Shown here piece after piece: positions 8,786 through 17,526 of a DNA stretch of 64,000 bases (within the stretch, counting starts at the first letter, position 1; every line of letters starts with the position of its first letter). The notes under the pieces were generated by a model. The model had not been told where the DNA came from, searched no databases, and worked only from the letters and a program-made list of their open reading frames with translations. The stretch spans positions 124,001 to 188,000 of the forward strand of contig NZ_LT840185.1 in the NCBI RefSeq assembly GCF_900177405.1, written 5' to 3'. Source of the stretch: Allosphingosinicella indica (GTDB lineage: Bacteria; Pseudomonadota; Alphaproteobacteria; Sphingomonadales; Sphingomonadaceae). Position numbers and translations under genes: made by a program.

Positions 8786-9442
8786 GTGTCCGATCCTGCC
8801 CCCGCAGGCACCACGGCAGCGATACGGGCGAAGCCCGGCCGGCCGCCCTCGCCGGAGCGGCGCCAGGCGATGGTAGCCGCGGCTGTCGCGATCCTGTCGG
8901 AGGCAGGCGTCGATGCGATGACCACGCGCGAGGTCGCAGCGCGCGCCGGCGCCTCGGAGCGGACCTTGTTCAAACATTTCGGCAGCAAGGAAGGCCTCGT
9001 CCGCGCGGTAATCGACCATGCCGTGATCGGCTTGCTCGACCGTTCGGTATTTCCCCGCGTGCTCGAGCCGGAGCCCCTCACCCGCGCATCCTTCGCCGAG
9101 TGGCACATCTCATTCCTGTCCAACCGCCTCGAGCAGGGAAAGGCGCGGCCGGAAAATTATCTCATCTTGTTTCGCGAGCTTTTCCGCGATGCCCATTTCC
9201 GCTCGCTGTTCAAGCAACGCTGGAGGGCGGCGGTCTTCGAGCCGATGGCCGCGCAATTCGCCGCCATGATCGAGGCCGGACATCTTTCTGGCAAGATTTC
9301 GGCGACCACGCTTGCCGGACTCTTCTTCTCGACGAACCTCGGCTATCTCCTCGCCCGCTTCGTGCTGGCCACCGACGAACCCTGGGCCGACGAAAGCGAT
9401 TGCAAGGCGCTCGTTGCGGCGTTCGCGCATCTGCTCGAATGA
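8786..9442 (+). CDS. TetR/AcrR family transcriptional regulator
   Basis: A 218-residue TetR-type repressor. After a Pro-rich leader the DNA-binding HTH (about residues 22-68) reads AAAVAILSEAGVDAMTTREVAARAGASERTLFKHFGSKEGL, broken here only for naming; it ends with the classic FKHFGSKEGL turn. The C-terminal two-thirds is a helical ligand-binding and dimerisation domain. The GTG start at 8786 is preceded by AAGGAG. It probably represses its own locus, including the reductase and the divergent P450 unit, through the palindrome at 7556-7593; the effector is unknown. Confidence 0.88.
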   Translation: MSDPAPAGTTAAIRAKPGRPPSPERRQAMVAAAVAILSEAGVDAMTTREVAARAGASERTLFKHFGSKEGLVRAVIDHAVIGLLDRSVFPRVLEPEPLTRASFAEWHISFLSNRLEQGKARPENYLILFRELFRDAHFRSLFKQRWRAAVFEPMAAQFAAMIEAGHLSGKISATTLAGLFFSTNLGYLLARFVLATDEPWADESDCKALVAAFAHLLE

Positions 9443-9845
9443 CGAGCTCGGACAAATGATGGACCGACAGTTCCTGCTCGGTGCCGCCCGACCGAATTGG
9501 CGCGCCGTTTTACGGTGCAGATCGGCGGCGCCGGAGCATAAGGCCATGTCCAGGATATCCGGAGTGACGCGCGCATTATTTCGAGCATCTTCCGGCGCTG
9601 TCTCGTTCGGCTCATCAACAAATTGATGCCGATCTCACATCGACCCCGCCTCGCTAACGGCATAGGCGCTGCCCGACTTGTGCCCTTCCGTCCCTAAAGT
9701 GGCAACGGGAGCGCATCACCTTCTGACCCGCGGCGGAACGATATTGCCTCGCTGCCGGTTACGGATGGAGCATTGGCTCCCATTCCCGACACGCCAATCG
9801 CCTGAGGGCCGGTAGTTTCAGCTCCCGTCGGTCGTGGAGCTGTAT
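9443..9845. other. Intergenic stretch without a supported gene
   Basis: I see no gene here. A small inverted repeat (CATCAA-N4-TTGATG, 9613-9628) is too short and lacks a T tract, so it is not called as a terminator. Confidence 0.45.
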
Positions 9846-10118
9846 ATGCCCTACACACTCCTTCCATTTCGCGGAGACGAGGCGCTGGATCTCACTCCGA
9901 GCCGCGGAAATCTCCTTTCCGAGGCGAAGATCCATGCGCAGGATCTGATGGAAACGCGGCAAGCGACGCATGTCATCGTACTCACCGAGCGAGGACAGGC
10001 AATATTCTGCTTCCCGGTCGCTGGATCTCTTTCCTCATGGGAGGTGCGCCATCGCATCGCAACAGGCCGGGCCGGCGCGCTAACAAGCGTGAGAGCGCGG
10101 CAGAGGGATGCTCATTGA
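9846..10118 (+). CDS. Small hypothetical protein (90 aa)
   Basis: ATG 9846 has a GGAG seven bases upstream. The product (MPYTLLPFRGDEALDLTPSRG...) has a compact alternating pattern with a central strand HVIVLTERGQAIFCFPVAG, which suggests a small alpha/beta fold, and a basic C-terminal tail. No signal peptide or recognised family. The gene stands alone with more than 200 bases on each side. It could be real or a chance frame; the ribosome-binding site and the hydrophobic strand pattern favour a real gene. Confidence 0.45.
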   Translation: MPYTLLPFRGDEALDLTPSRGNLLSEAKIHAQDLMETRQATHVIVLTERGQAIFCFPVAGSLSSWEVRHRIATGRAGALTSVRARQRDAH

Positions 10119-10366
10119 AATTCTGTGGATGCAGCGAAGCTGCGCGGTCGGCGCCCTCAACGCAACGCTGCGGCGCCGAGGCACGAAAGTCCGCCACTCC
10201 GGTTAGGTTGACAGGCCAGCGCGGCGTCCGAAACCGTACAGCTGAACGCTTTCGGACATTTCATCCCGGTCGTCACGCCAGATGAGCGCGAAGAATCCCT
10301 ACGTCCTCCGGGTCCTCTAGCGATGGCACAACCCTTGCTACCTCGACGGCAAGGGAGCCAATCAAA

Positions 10367-11185
10367 ATGCCAAAGCGTCCTCGCCTTACGATAACAGTGA
10401 CAGCAGCCATCGGAACGCTCGCAGGCGCCGCGAGCCTTGCTGGCGCCGCAGGGTTCGCAGACCGGGAGATAGCGACCAGCGGGGCGGCAATGAAGAGCAA
10501 GGGTCGCATGGCGGCCCGCGAGGACAAGCGTCAAACAGTCGCGCTCGCATCGGGCGCTCGGGTGAGGATCAAATCCATCGCGGGCGCCGTCTCGGTCCAG
10601 CCCTCAAACTCCGGAAAGGCCGAAATCCATGTCGCGCGGTTGGCAGCGTCTCAGCGCGAGCTCGGCTGCTATCGCGTCGATGTCGATGCGAGCCCCCAAC
10701 GCATCGATATCGTAACCGTGCAATTGAAGGACAGACCCGGCTGCGCGATGATCGAGGCGCGGCAGCAAGTAACGCTGAAATTGCCGAAGGCGGCCGACGT
10801 CCATCTGTCGAGCATTGCCGGTCCCGTCGATATCGGCGCGATGGACGGAATGGTGCAGCTGGAAGGCATCGCAGGCCAGACCAGCCTCGCGAGCGCGCGT
10901 TCGGCGAAAATCTCGGGAATCGCCGGGCCACTGTCGGTTAGGCTCCAAAGACCCGGGCCATGGAGCACCGACATATCCGGCATCACCGGTACGGTCGACC
11001 TTGCCTTTGGAAACGGGATAGATGCCGACGTCAATGTCAGCGGCCTGATGGGCAGGGTTCGCACCCTTTCTCCAGACATCAGGGCCGTCGGAGGCACCCA
11101 CCAGCATAAAGTCCGCGTCGGCTCCGGAGGGCCTGTCCTTTCCCTTTCCGGAATTGTAGGCACCGTGCAGGTGCGCCGCTACTGA
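10367..11185 (+). CDS. Exported DUF4097-like beta-helix protein
   Basis: A 272-residue secreted or membrane-anchored protein with an N-terminal signal sequence (residues about 8-30, TITVTAAIGTLAGAASLAGAA). The rest consists of short repeating strands with regularly spaced Ser/Gly-Ile turns (SIAGAVSV, SIAGPVDI, GIAGQTSL, GIAGPLSV, GITGTVDL, GLMGRVRT, GIVGTVQV). That is the signature of a right-handed beta-helix of the DUF4097 (putative adhesin) type. ATG 10367 follows GGGAG. The role is unknown; such proteins are often stress- or envelope-related. It converges with the NTF2-like gene. Confidence 0.72.
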   Translation: MPKRPRLTITVTAAIGTLAGAASLAGAAGFADREIATSGAAMKSKGRMAAREDKRQTVALASGARVRIKSIAGAVSVQPSNSGKAEIHVARLAASQRELGCYRVDVDASPQRIDIVTVQLKDRPGCAMIEARQQVTLKLPKAADVHLSSIAGPVDIGAMDGMVQLEGIAGQTSLASARSAKISGIAGPLSVRLQRPGPWSTDISGITGTVDLAFGNGIDADVNVSGLMGRVRTLSPDIRAVGGTHQHKVRVGSGGPVLSLSGIVGTVQVRRY

Positions 11186-11261
11186 CGGGCCATGCCTGCC
11201 GGTGCATGCAAGACTGGGCGATCGGATCCGCCGCATCCCGAACATGAGGGCGCCGCGACGG

Positions 11262-11717
11262 TCAGTCGGCAGGCTGAGACAGCACGCGCGTGACCTGGAC
11301 GTAGACGAGCACCCAGCGACCGTCGCGCTTTTCCCACAGATCCGCGAAATGGTGTCGATCGACGAACTCCAAGCCAGCATCCTTGCCGCGCAGGACATTT
11401 GTGTCCGTCCACAGTTCCAGCGTTTCGCTCGAATAGAGCAGGGTGTCGGACGACTGGTAGGGAAGGATGCTGAGGTCTGAGCGCGTGAGCGCGTCGATGA
11501 AATCGGCCTTGCCCCCGGTCTCGCCACTGCCCCGCACCCAAATGAAGTCGTCAGCGACGATGCGCTCGAGGACCCGGTCCTTTCCTGAAATGGCCCGATC
11601 AAGAGCGTGTACGTCCGCGCGGGGCTGCTGAGGGTATGGCGTTGCGTTGCCCGGGGCGGGCGGCCAGGCGGACATGGCAACCAAAGCAGAAAGCCAGGCC
11701 GAATTTAAGCGTCTCAT
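11262..11717 (-). CDS. Exported SnoaL/DUF4440-like protein
   Basis: A 151-residue protein with a signal peptide (MRRLNSAWLSALVAMSAWPP...) and an NTF2-like domain: LDRAISGKDRVLERIVADDFIWVRGSG, a central SETLELWTDTNVLRG strand pair and a final RDGRWVLVYVQVTRV strand. DUF4440/SnoaL-like domains form cone-shaped barrels that may bind a small ligand; many have no known catalytic activity. The start at 11717 has GGAGG directly upstream. It stands alone and is convergent with the beta-helix gene. Confidence 0.75.
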   Translation of the reverse strand: MRRLNSAWLSALVAMSAWPPAPGNATPYPQQPRADVHALDRAISGKDRVLERIVADDFIWVRGSGETGGKADFIDALTRSDLSILPYQSSDTLLYSSETLELWTDTNVLRGKDAGLEFVDRHHFADLWEKRDGRWVLVYVQVTRVLSQPAD

Positions 11718-12472
11718 GAAACCTCCAAGACAGCCGGGGAAGATAGCGACGCCCCGATCAAGGTTCGAACGCCGCGAACGTAACGGGTGGTTTAGCAGGT
11801 CGCTCAATGCTGGGATGATGCCCCCTTCGAAGAGATAACCGAGCCGGACCAGGTCTTCGCGGCTGGCTGCGGGACCCACGGCAAGTCGGGCTACGATCCA
11901 TGCCACGGCCGCGCCAAGCATGCGATTACGCAGGAGGTAGGGAGGGAAAATCGAATCTGGGGTCGGACCAGGCGGCCCGGACTCGATCGCCTGCGGCTGT
12001 GCCCTGCGGTCTGAGACCGAGGTTTCGCATGCGTCCGCCATGCCCGCGACATGACCGGGGGTCTAACGATCTGTGCGCGATCGACGCCTGCTACATTCTT
12101 TGGGCGATCGATGGATGCAAGCCCACTGCAGTGGGACGAGCCGACCGAAGCATCACAATGCCCGTCGCATGAAGGAAATCACGCTAGCGCTCTTGGATTT
12201 CATATCGGACAAGCGAAAGGCAATGGTGTCGAGCAGCAGCACCCTCCACAGCGAGGCAGCGCCCCGCGATTAATCGGAAGAAGAGCGGAAGAAGCGGACA
12301 TAAGCTCTCCGGCTGGGCGGTAGCGTTCGCGCCTCACAGTCGCCTGCGGCCAGGATCGACACCAGCGCTGAACAGCGTCAGCACGCAAAGGTCAGCAAGC
12401 GCCCGACCTGGATAAGGTTCGGATCAGGAAATCAAGCCAGGCTTGGACACGTTTGAACGCGCCGCCGGAAAG
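11718..12472. other. Intergenic stretch without a supported gene
   Basis: Several overlapping short frames occur between 11900 and 12323 on the plus strand, but none has family resemblance. One stretch (from ATG 12170, MKEITLALLDFISDKRK) could encode a 34-residue peptide, but it is not supported enough to call. No terminator hairpin with a T tract was seen. Confidence 0.45.
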
Positions 12473-13810
12473 TCACACCGCGGGATGGTTCGATGCTTGG
12501 GCGCGCGGCCCGCACGTCGGTGATGGAGGTCTGAAGGGGGAGGTTCCCATGGCGTCCGGGCCAAGCATTGCCGGCTGGGTAATCAGGCGGGCGCGTCGGC
12601 CAAAGGTGACGTAATCCCATAACCAGCTGAAGGCGACGGCGATCCGGTTGCGCATGCCGATCAGGAAATAGATATGCGCGATGCCCCAGAACGCCCACGC
12701 CGGGAATCCCTTCAATGTGAGCCGGCTCAACTTCACAACGGCGGCGCCTCGGTCGATGGTCGCCAGGTCACCATGATGCCGGTAACGGAAAGCCGCCGGC
12801 GCGGGTTCGTGGGCGAGCCGGGCCTTGATGACGGAGGCGACGTACCGACCCATTTGTTTCGCGGCAGGGGCGATGCCTGGTACTGGCGTGCCTGTCTCGT
12901 CCGCAACTGCAGCTGTATCCCCGATTACGAAGATGTCGGGACGGCCCGGCACGGCGAGGTCGGGCAGCACCTTCACGCGACCCGCACGGTCGCAGTCGGC
13001 GCCCAGCCAGTTGCCGGCCGATGAGGCGGCGACGCCGGCGGCCCAAACCACCGCGCCAGCGGGAATCTTTTTCTCCCCGATTGAGACGGTGTCATGACCT
13101 ATGTCCGTGACGGTTGTGTCGGTGAGGACTTCGACGCCACGTCGCGCGAGCGCGTCATGCGTGTAGGCGCTCAGAGCCTCCGGGAAGGCGGCCAGCACGC
13201 GGGGCCCTGCCTCCACCAGAAGAACGCGCGCTCGCGCGGGGTCGACATTGCGAAAATCGTTGGACAGGGCCTCGCGTGCCATGTCGGCCATCGCGCCCGC
13301 CATCTCCACGCCTGTCGGCCCGCCGCCTACGACGATGAACGTGGTGAGCGCATCCCTATGCGCGGCATCATCGGCCAATTCCGCCCGCTCGAATGCGGAG
13401 AGCACGCGTCGCCTGATCTCGGTCGCGTCCTCGATGCGTTTGAGGCCCGGGGCGTGGCGCGCCCACTCCTCGTTTCCGAAATATGCATGCGTGGCGCCGG
13501 TGGCGACTACGAGCTGGTCATATGCATAGTCGCCGCCATCGGTCCGCACCAAGCGCTGCTCGGTGTCGACGGCTTCGACATTGGCGATAAGGACCCTGGC
13601 ATTGGCCTGCCTGGAGAGGATTCCCCGAATCGGCCATGCCACGTCGGCCGGGCTGAGCGTCGCGGTGGCCACCTGGTAAAGCAGCGGCTGGAAGCAATGG
13701 TGGTTCTGGCGGTCAATCAGGGTGACATCCACGGGCTCGCGCGCCAGCGCCTTCGCCGTTTCCAGGCCGCCGAAGCCGCCGCCGATAATCATCACCCGAC
13801 AAACGGTCAT
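12473..13810 (-). CDS. ndh: Type II NADH:quinone oxidoreductase (NDH-2)
   Basis: A 445-residue single-subunit, non-proton-pumping NADH dehydrogenase that passes electrons from NADH via FAD to membrane quinone. The N-terminal FAD-binding motif is IIGGGFGGLETAKAL (residues 8-22). The NADH-binding motif VVGGGPTGVEMAGAM follows at about residue 165, and the second FAD contact is IFVIGDTAAV. The C-terminal segment (GFPAWAFWGIAHIYFLIGMRNRIAVAFSWLWDYVTF region) is the amphipathic membrane anchor typical of NDH-2. The start at 13810 (MTVCRVMIIGGG) places the dinucleotide fold at the very N terminus, as in the family. Single-gene unit. Confidence 0.92.
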   Translation of the reverse strand: MTVCRVMIIGGGFGGLETAKALAREPVDVTLIDRQNHHCFQPLLYQVATATLSPADVAWPIRGILSRQANARVLIANVEAVDTEQRLVRTDGGDYAYDQLVVATGATHAYFGNEEWARHAPGLKRIEDATEIRRRVLSAFERAELADDAAHRDALTTFIVVGGGPTGVEMAGAMADMAREALSNDFRNVDPARARVLLVEAGPRVLAAFPEALSAYTHDALARRGVEVLTDTTVTDIGHDTVSIGEKKIPAGAVVWAAGVAASSAGNWLGADCDRAGRVKVLPDLAVPGRPDIFVIGDTAAVADETGTPVPGIAPAAKQMGRYVASVIKARLAHEPAPAAFRYRHHGDLATIDRGAAVVKLSRLTLKGFPAWAFWGIAHIYFLIGMRNRIAVAFSWLWDYVTFGRRARLITQPAMLGPDAMGTSPFRPPSPTCGPRAQASNHPAV

Positions 13811-13990
13811 AGCTCTGTTCCAGTTGATGCGCCGCAAAGCAACGGCACCCACAGTGAGATGTTCCGGACTTACGAGCTACTCGCGTAGCTGCTGACCTAG
13901 ATTAGCTCGATTTCCAAGTACGTTAACCGAGTTAAATGCGCTTGCTGTCCGGTTGGCGGATCAGGCTCTCAGAACGTCTGCGAGGGGGAT

Positions 13991-14176
13991 GTGTACGGTG
14001 ATCAGGACGACATCGACTATCATTCGAAGCGTGCGATCTCGGAGCTAGACAAGGGCTTGATCTGTCAGTCCATGGAGGCCGCCCGTGCCCACCTGCGGTT
14101 GTCTTCGCTCCATTTCGAACGGGTGCGCGAACTTTCCGGCAAGCATTGCACCAACCGACCGCCGCTGAGCATGTGA
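13991..14176 (+). CDS. Small hypothetical protein (61 aa), helical
   Basis: A 61-residue frame starting at GTG 13991 after GAGGGGG. The core SKRAISELDKGLICQSMEAARAHLRLSSLHFERVREL is an amphipathic helical hairpin. It is of the kind I recall from short sphingomonad proteins annotated as hypothetical, with an AARAHLxLSxLHxxR pattern. No functional assignment. The length, GTG start and lack of neighbours make the call moderate. Confidence 0.5.
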   Translation: MYGDQDDIDYHSKRAISELDKGLICQSMEAARAHLRLSSLHFERVRELSGKHCTNRPPLSM

Positions 14177-14179
14177 GCG

Positions 14180-14542
14180 GACTCGCGGCACCATCGGCGG
14201 TTCCCTTGGCTGCGTCGGCGGGATTTCCATCATTGTCGCTGCCGCGAAGATCGCCGGGACGGCCGCCACGTACGGACTGCACAGCATGATCTCCTGCGCG
14301 CTGTTTCTCGCCTTCATCGGTTGGGCCCTGCTCCGCGGCGCGCCGCCAGCGAGCAACTCGGCGCCTCCGTGCTGGCCATGCTGCTCATCCCGCTAGCAAG
14401 TCTTACCGCGGGTTCGTTCTGGTACCCCGACATGCGAGTGATCGGTGTCGATCTCGTCGCGATCCTAGCGGCGATCGGGCTCGCCGCCATGATGCGCCGC
14501 AGCGCGAGACGCGCGCGCAGCGGCCGCCGAAACAGCATATGA
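14180..14542 (+). pseudogene. Possible frameshifted small membrane protein
   Basis: Two hydrophobic stretches read in different frames and look like parts of one protein. The first (about 14206-14345) gives GCVGGISIIVAAAKIAGT and then SMISCALFLAFIGWALLRGA. The second (about 14350-14542, the frame of TTG 14321) gives LGASVLAMLLIPLASLTAG and VIGVDLVAILAAIGLAAMMRRS. Joined by a +1 shift near 14340 they would form a three- or four-helix membrane protein of about 115 residues. No good start codon is visible at the 5' end. It is either a decayed gene or a sequencing indel. Confidence 0.35.
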
Positions 14543-14744
14543 GCGTGACACCAGCCGGTCGACCAGCCAGCCGAATAGGATCCGGTCCGCGCCGATCGCG
14601 TACCAGCGTGTCAGCCCTGCTGATGGCATCGGTCAAGTAAGATCCGTGCTACCTGTGCGTTTAGATGCATCAGCAACGCACTGGCGCGACTTACACATCT
14701 CTCGTCCTGAAACGCATTCTGCTGCTATAGTCGGCCGCAGCATT

Positions 14745-15419
14745 TCACGCGTCGTCCTCGGCTTCCTCCCCGCCCGGACAGGCGCGCGTCGGCATGCTCA
14801 GGATTTCGGGTATGACGGAGCGGCTGAAAATATCGTGCAGCCTGCGCAACTCTGCAAAAGGCTGATCATGCGCATCGACGCGAATGTCCCACAAAGGATA
14901 TTCCTCTTTATCGACGATGTAGATGGTAGCGCTGTGCTCGCCATGCTTGTCCCCACCCGCGCGGTCCGCTGCTTCCAGCGCTTCCATCAATCGCTCGTCG
15001 ATCGGCTTACCCGAGCTCGCGCGGAAGCAGTGCCAGGCCGCGTCGACGACGTGCGGTCCAGCGAGCCGATTGCCCTGCACCGAGAGATTCTCCGATGACC
15101 GGGCCCCGGCCCAAGAGATGCAAGCCTCTCCGGTCCACACGGCCGTGGAACCGTCCCGGTCCAGTATCGCGAATTGACGGTGCTGCGCCCGGGGATCATC
15201 CCGCGCAAGGATGTCGCGCACTTCGGTTGCGGAGCGCCCTTGCTGCAGAAGCCGGAGCCCGTCGATCCCGAGATAAGGATTGAGCTTGGCCTGCGTCGCA
15301 ACCGCGCCAACGCCAGCGGACGCATGGGTGAGGAGCTTGCCCACGGCCGGCACTGCGGTGGCGGCTCCAATCCCAATTTGGCCGGTCTGGGGGCATTTGG
15401 CGACGATCGAGAAAGTCAT
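14745..15419 (-). CDS. DUF1028 domain protein (Ntn-hydrolase-like)
   Basis: A 224-residue DUF1028 protein. The hallmark N terminus MTFSIVAKCPQTGQIGIGAATAVPAVG starts right at 15419, so this start is preferred over an in-frame extension to 15527 that lacks family character. DUF1028 proteins share the Ntn-hydrolase-like fold; their substrate is not established. Recognisable conserved segments are LNPYLGIDGLRLLQQG, QFAILDRDGSTAVWTGEAC, QGNRLAG and a C-terminal VDAHDQPFAELRRLHDI. Cytosolic, single-gene unit. The ribosome-binding site is weak (GGGGC). Confidence 0.85.
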   Translation of the reverse strand: MTFSIVAKCPQTGQIGIGAATAVPAVGKLLTHASAGVGAVATQAKLNPYLGIDGLRLLQQGRSATEVRDILARDDPRAQHRQFAILDRDGSTAVWTGEACISWAGARSSENLSVQGNRLAGPHVVDAAWHCFRASSGKPIDERLMEALEAADRAGGDKHGEHSATIYIVDKEEYPLWDIRVDAHDQPFAELRRLHDIFSRSVIPEILSMPTRACPGGEEAEDDA

Positions 15420-15683
15420 GAATGCCCCGTGCCGGTTCCGCTCCTGAACCGGTGATGGACCCCCCGGGTTCCGCTCCTCCCTCACCAGTCGGTCCGGGCC
15501 TCCCGTCTTTCTAGGCTCTCGACGCAAGCCGACTGGCCAGCTCCCGGCCCGGTCTCAGTCATTCGGCCTAGCATCCGAATTTCGGCCGGTCGGACGTTTG
15601 CTTATAATCCCGAGAGCAGCCGTGCATTCGGGTGGGCAGACAACGACTGCTGGTAGGTGGAAAGCGGACCGCCAGACGAGGCG

Positions 15684-16022
15684 CTAGTAGCGCGCGCCGT
15701 CGATCAGGCGGCGCGGCAGATCGCGCCAGAGCGCCGAATCGAACATCCTCAGGTTCACCGCCATGCGCGGATAGGCGGGATCGGTCGGCGACCAGTGCGT
15801 CGTGCAGCCGCAGGTCGGGCAGTGCCACAGATCGAGCGCGCGATCGCCCTGCTGGTAGGAAATGCCTTCGCCGACAACGGTAACGGCTTCAGGAGGGCAC
15901 TGGTGCCACAGACCGCCGGTACGCCGGCCTATCGAGCAATTGCATTCGCCCACGTCCGTCGGGGTTTCGCGGAGTGTCAGGGCAATCCGCCCGCAATGGC
16001 AGCTTCCGTGATGCTCGGTCAT
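15684..16022 (-). CDS. GFA-like zinc-binding protein (CENP-V/GFA family)
   Basis: This 112-residue protein has the cysteine pattern of the GFA/DUF636 (glutathione-dependent formaldehyde-activating enzyme-like) family: Cys8-x-Cys10 in GSCHCGRI, Cys27-x-Cys29 in ECNCSI, and Cys68/71/73 in HCPTCGC. These form two structural zinc sites. Most short members have no proven formaldehyde activity; they are usually described as carbon-sulfur-lyase-like or binding proteins. The start MTEHHGSCHCG matches the family N terminus. Isolated gene. Confidence 0.88.
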   Translation of the reverse strand: MTEHHGSCHCGRIALTLRETPTDVGECNCSIGRRTGGLWHQCPPEAVTVVGEGISYQQGDRALDLWHCPTCGCTTHWSPTDPAYPRMAVNLRMFDSALWRDLPRRLIDGARY

Positions 16023-16194
16023 CCGCGCTTTCTCTCCATGCTGCAGGCACAGCTCGCTGGCTGAGCGCCGCCGCGTCCCGCCAATCTGGTCAGCCCCGGG
16101 GCTGCTCCTGCATCGCTGCTAGCCGGGCTCGAACGACCGGGAAGGGTTCAAAGCGGTCAAGGCTGCTCGGCGAACGTCAGCAGCGGCTAGGCAC

Positions 16195-17526
16195 CTAGCT
16201 CTCGTCGGCTGCCGTAAATGTCGCCGGCAGCGTGGCGGACCCGAAGCGCAGCAGGAGAATTCCGGTAAGAAAACAGGGAACGCTGACCACCACGATCGCG
16301 CGCAGCAGCAGATGCGGCTGGGGAAAGAACCTGTCGGACACGAAACCGACCACTGCCGGGCTCAGCGCCATGAACAAGATCGAGACCAGCCCGCCGAGCG
16401 CAATCACGCGGCCGCGCATGTGCCCAGGCGCGATAAACTGAAGGATAGCCGGGGAGAGTGAGAGGCACGCTGTCACGAAAACCGTTTTGAGGCCCGCCGC
16501 GGCATAGAGCCAAGTGGGCGACGGTGCGAAGGCGAAGGCGAGCGTCGATATGGCGGCGAGCGCGACGCTCAACTGGGCCACGTGGAGGGGCGCTATGGCA
16601 CCGTGGCGCAAGCGAAGCCAACGCACCAGCGCCGCCGACAGGATCACGCCGGCGAGCACGCATATCGAAAGCACCAGGCCGAGCACCATGCCGACTTCGC
16701 TCGGCGGGACCCCGAACACGCGGCTGATCGCGGGCGGAAGCCAGATCATCAGGACGCCATTCGCGGAATAGACGATACCGAAACCGAAGAAGACGCCGAT
16801 GAGGGAGCGGGCGTGGGTCCGGAAATAGGCAAGGAGCCCGACCGGCGCCTGTCGGGTTGCCCCCGCCGGGCGCGCCGGGCGACTGAGAGGCATCAGCAGT
16901 ACCGACAGGATCGCCACAGGGGCCACGGCGGCAACGACGATTAGCGCGAGGCGCCACGACGCCAGAGTGCCGGCCACCTCGGGCATCAGGCTCCTGCCGC
17001 CGTCCGCTGCCGCCATAACCGCGCCTGCTGCCGTCAGCCCGACCGACACGCCGACCACGCTCAAAACGTAGAACAGATAGTTCACGCTGATCCAGCGCTC
17101 GCGGGGAAACAGATCCGGGATGATCGAATATGTGATCGGCCCGAGAATTGCCTCGAGCACCGCGATCCCCATCGCGAATGCGAACAGGGCGCCGAAGCTC
17201 TGCGCCAGACCGAATCCCGCCGTCCCGACGAGCCAGATCGCGATACAGACCGCCAGCAGGATCTTTCGGTCGGCGCGATCGCACAGCCACCCAAGCGGAA
17301 AGACCGCGAGCGCAGCGACCAGCGACAGGGCCAGGCCGTTGAGCATGCCGATCTGCGTGTCGCTCAGCAGCAGATCGCGCTTCAGAGGTTCGGTCACGAG
17401 GACGATCACCTGGCGCGACAGATTGTACATGAAGCCGATCATCACCAGGACGATCAGCGCATACCAGGCACCCGCCGACGGACGGCCCGCCCTGCTGACC
17501 CGGTGATCTGGGAGGATGTCAGTCAC
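16195..17526 (-). CDS. Major facilitator superfamily transporter
   Basis: A 443-residue MFS permease with about twelve hydrophobic segments. The cytoplasmic loop 2-3 motif appears as GWLCDRADRKILLA (motif A, D-R-x-x-R-K). The first helix carries NLSRQVIVLVTEPLKRDLLLSDTQIGML, a sequence type seen in spinster-like/MFS proteins from sphingomonad gene clusters next to TonB receptors. It overlaps the upstream peptidase gene by 8 bases, so it is the third gene of the leftward unit starting at 20808. It probably moves the peptide-derived product across the inner membrane. Confidence 0.9.
   Translation of the reverse strand: MTDILPDHRVSRAGRPSAGAWYALIVLVMIGFMYNLSRQVIVLVTEPLKRDLLLSDTQIGMLNGLALSLVAALAVFPLGWLCDRADRKILLAVCIAIWLVGTAGFGLAQSFGALFAFAMGIAVLEAILGPITYSIIPDLFPRERWISVNYLFYVLSVVGVSVGLTAAGAVMAAADGGRSLMPEVAGTLASWRLALIVVAAVAPVAILSVLLMPLSRPARPAGATRQAPVGLLAYFRTHARSLIGVFFGFGIVYSANGVLMIWLPPAISRVFGVPPSEVGMVLGLVLSICVLAGVILSAALVRWLRLRHGAIAPLHVAQLSVALAAISTLAFAFAPSPTWLYAAAGLKTVFVTACLSLSPAILQFIAPGHMRGRVIALGGLVSILFMALSPAVVGFVSDRFFPQPHLLLRAIVVVSVPCFLTGILLLRFGSATLPATFTAADES

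Noticed and set aside
9613-9628. Terminator after the TetR gene
   Set aside because: Six-pair arms only, 170 bases after the stop and no T tract.
12073-12273. Small gene upstream of ndh
   Set aside because: Overlapping short frames in all phases, no ribosome-binding site for the full frame and no motif.
13875-13890. Operator AGCTAC-N4-GTAGCT before ndh
   Set aside because: Short palindrome, no paired regulator and only one copy; chance cannot be excluded.
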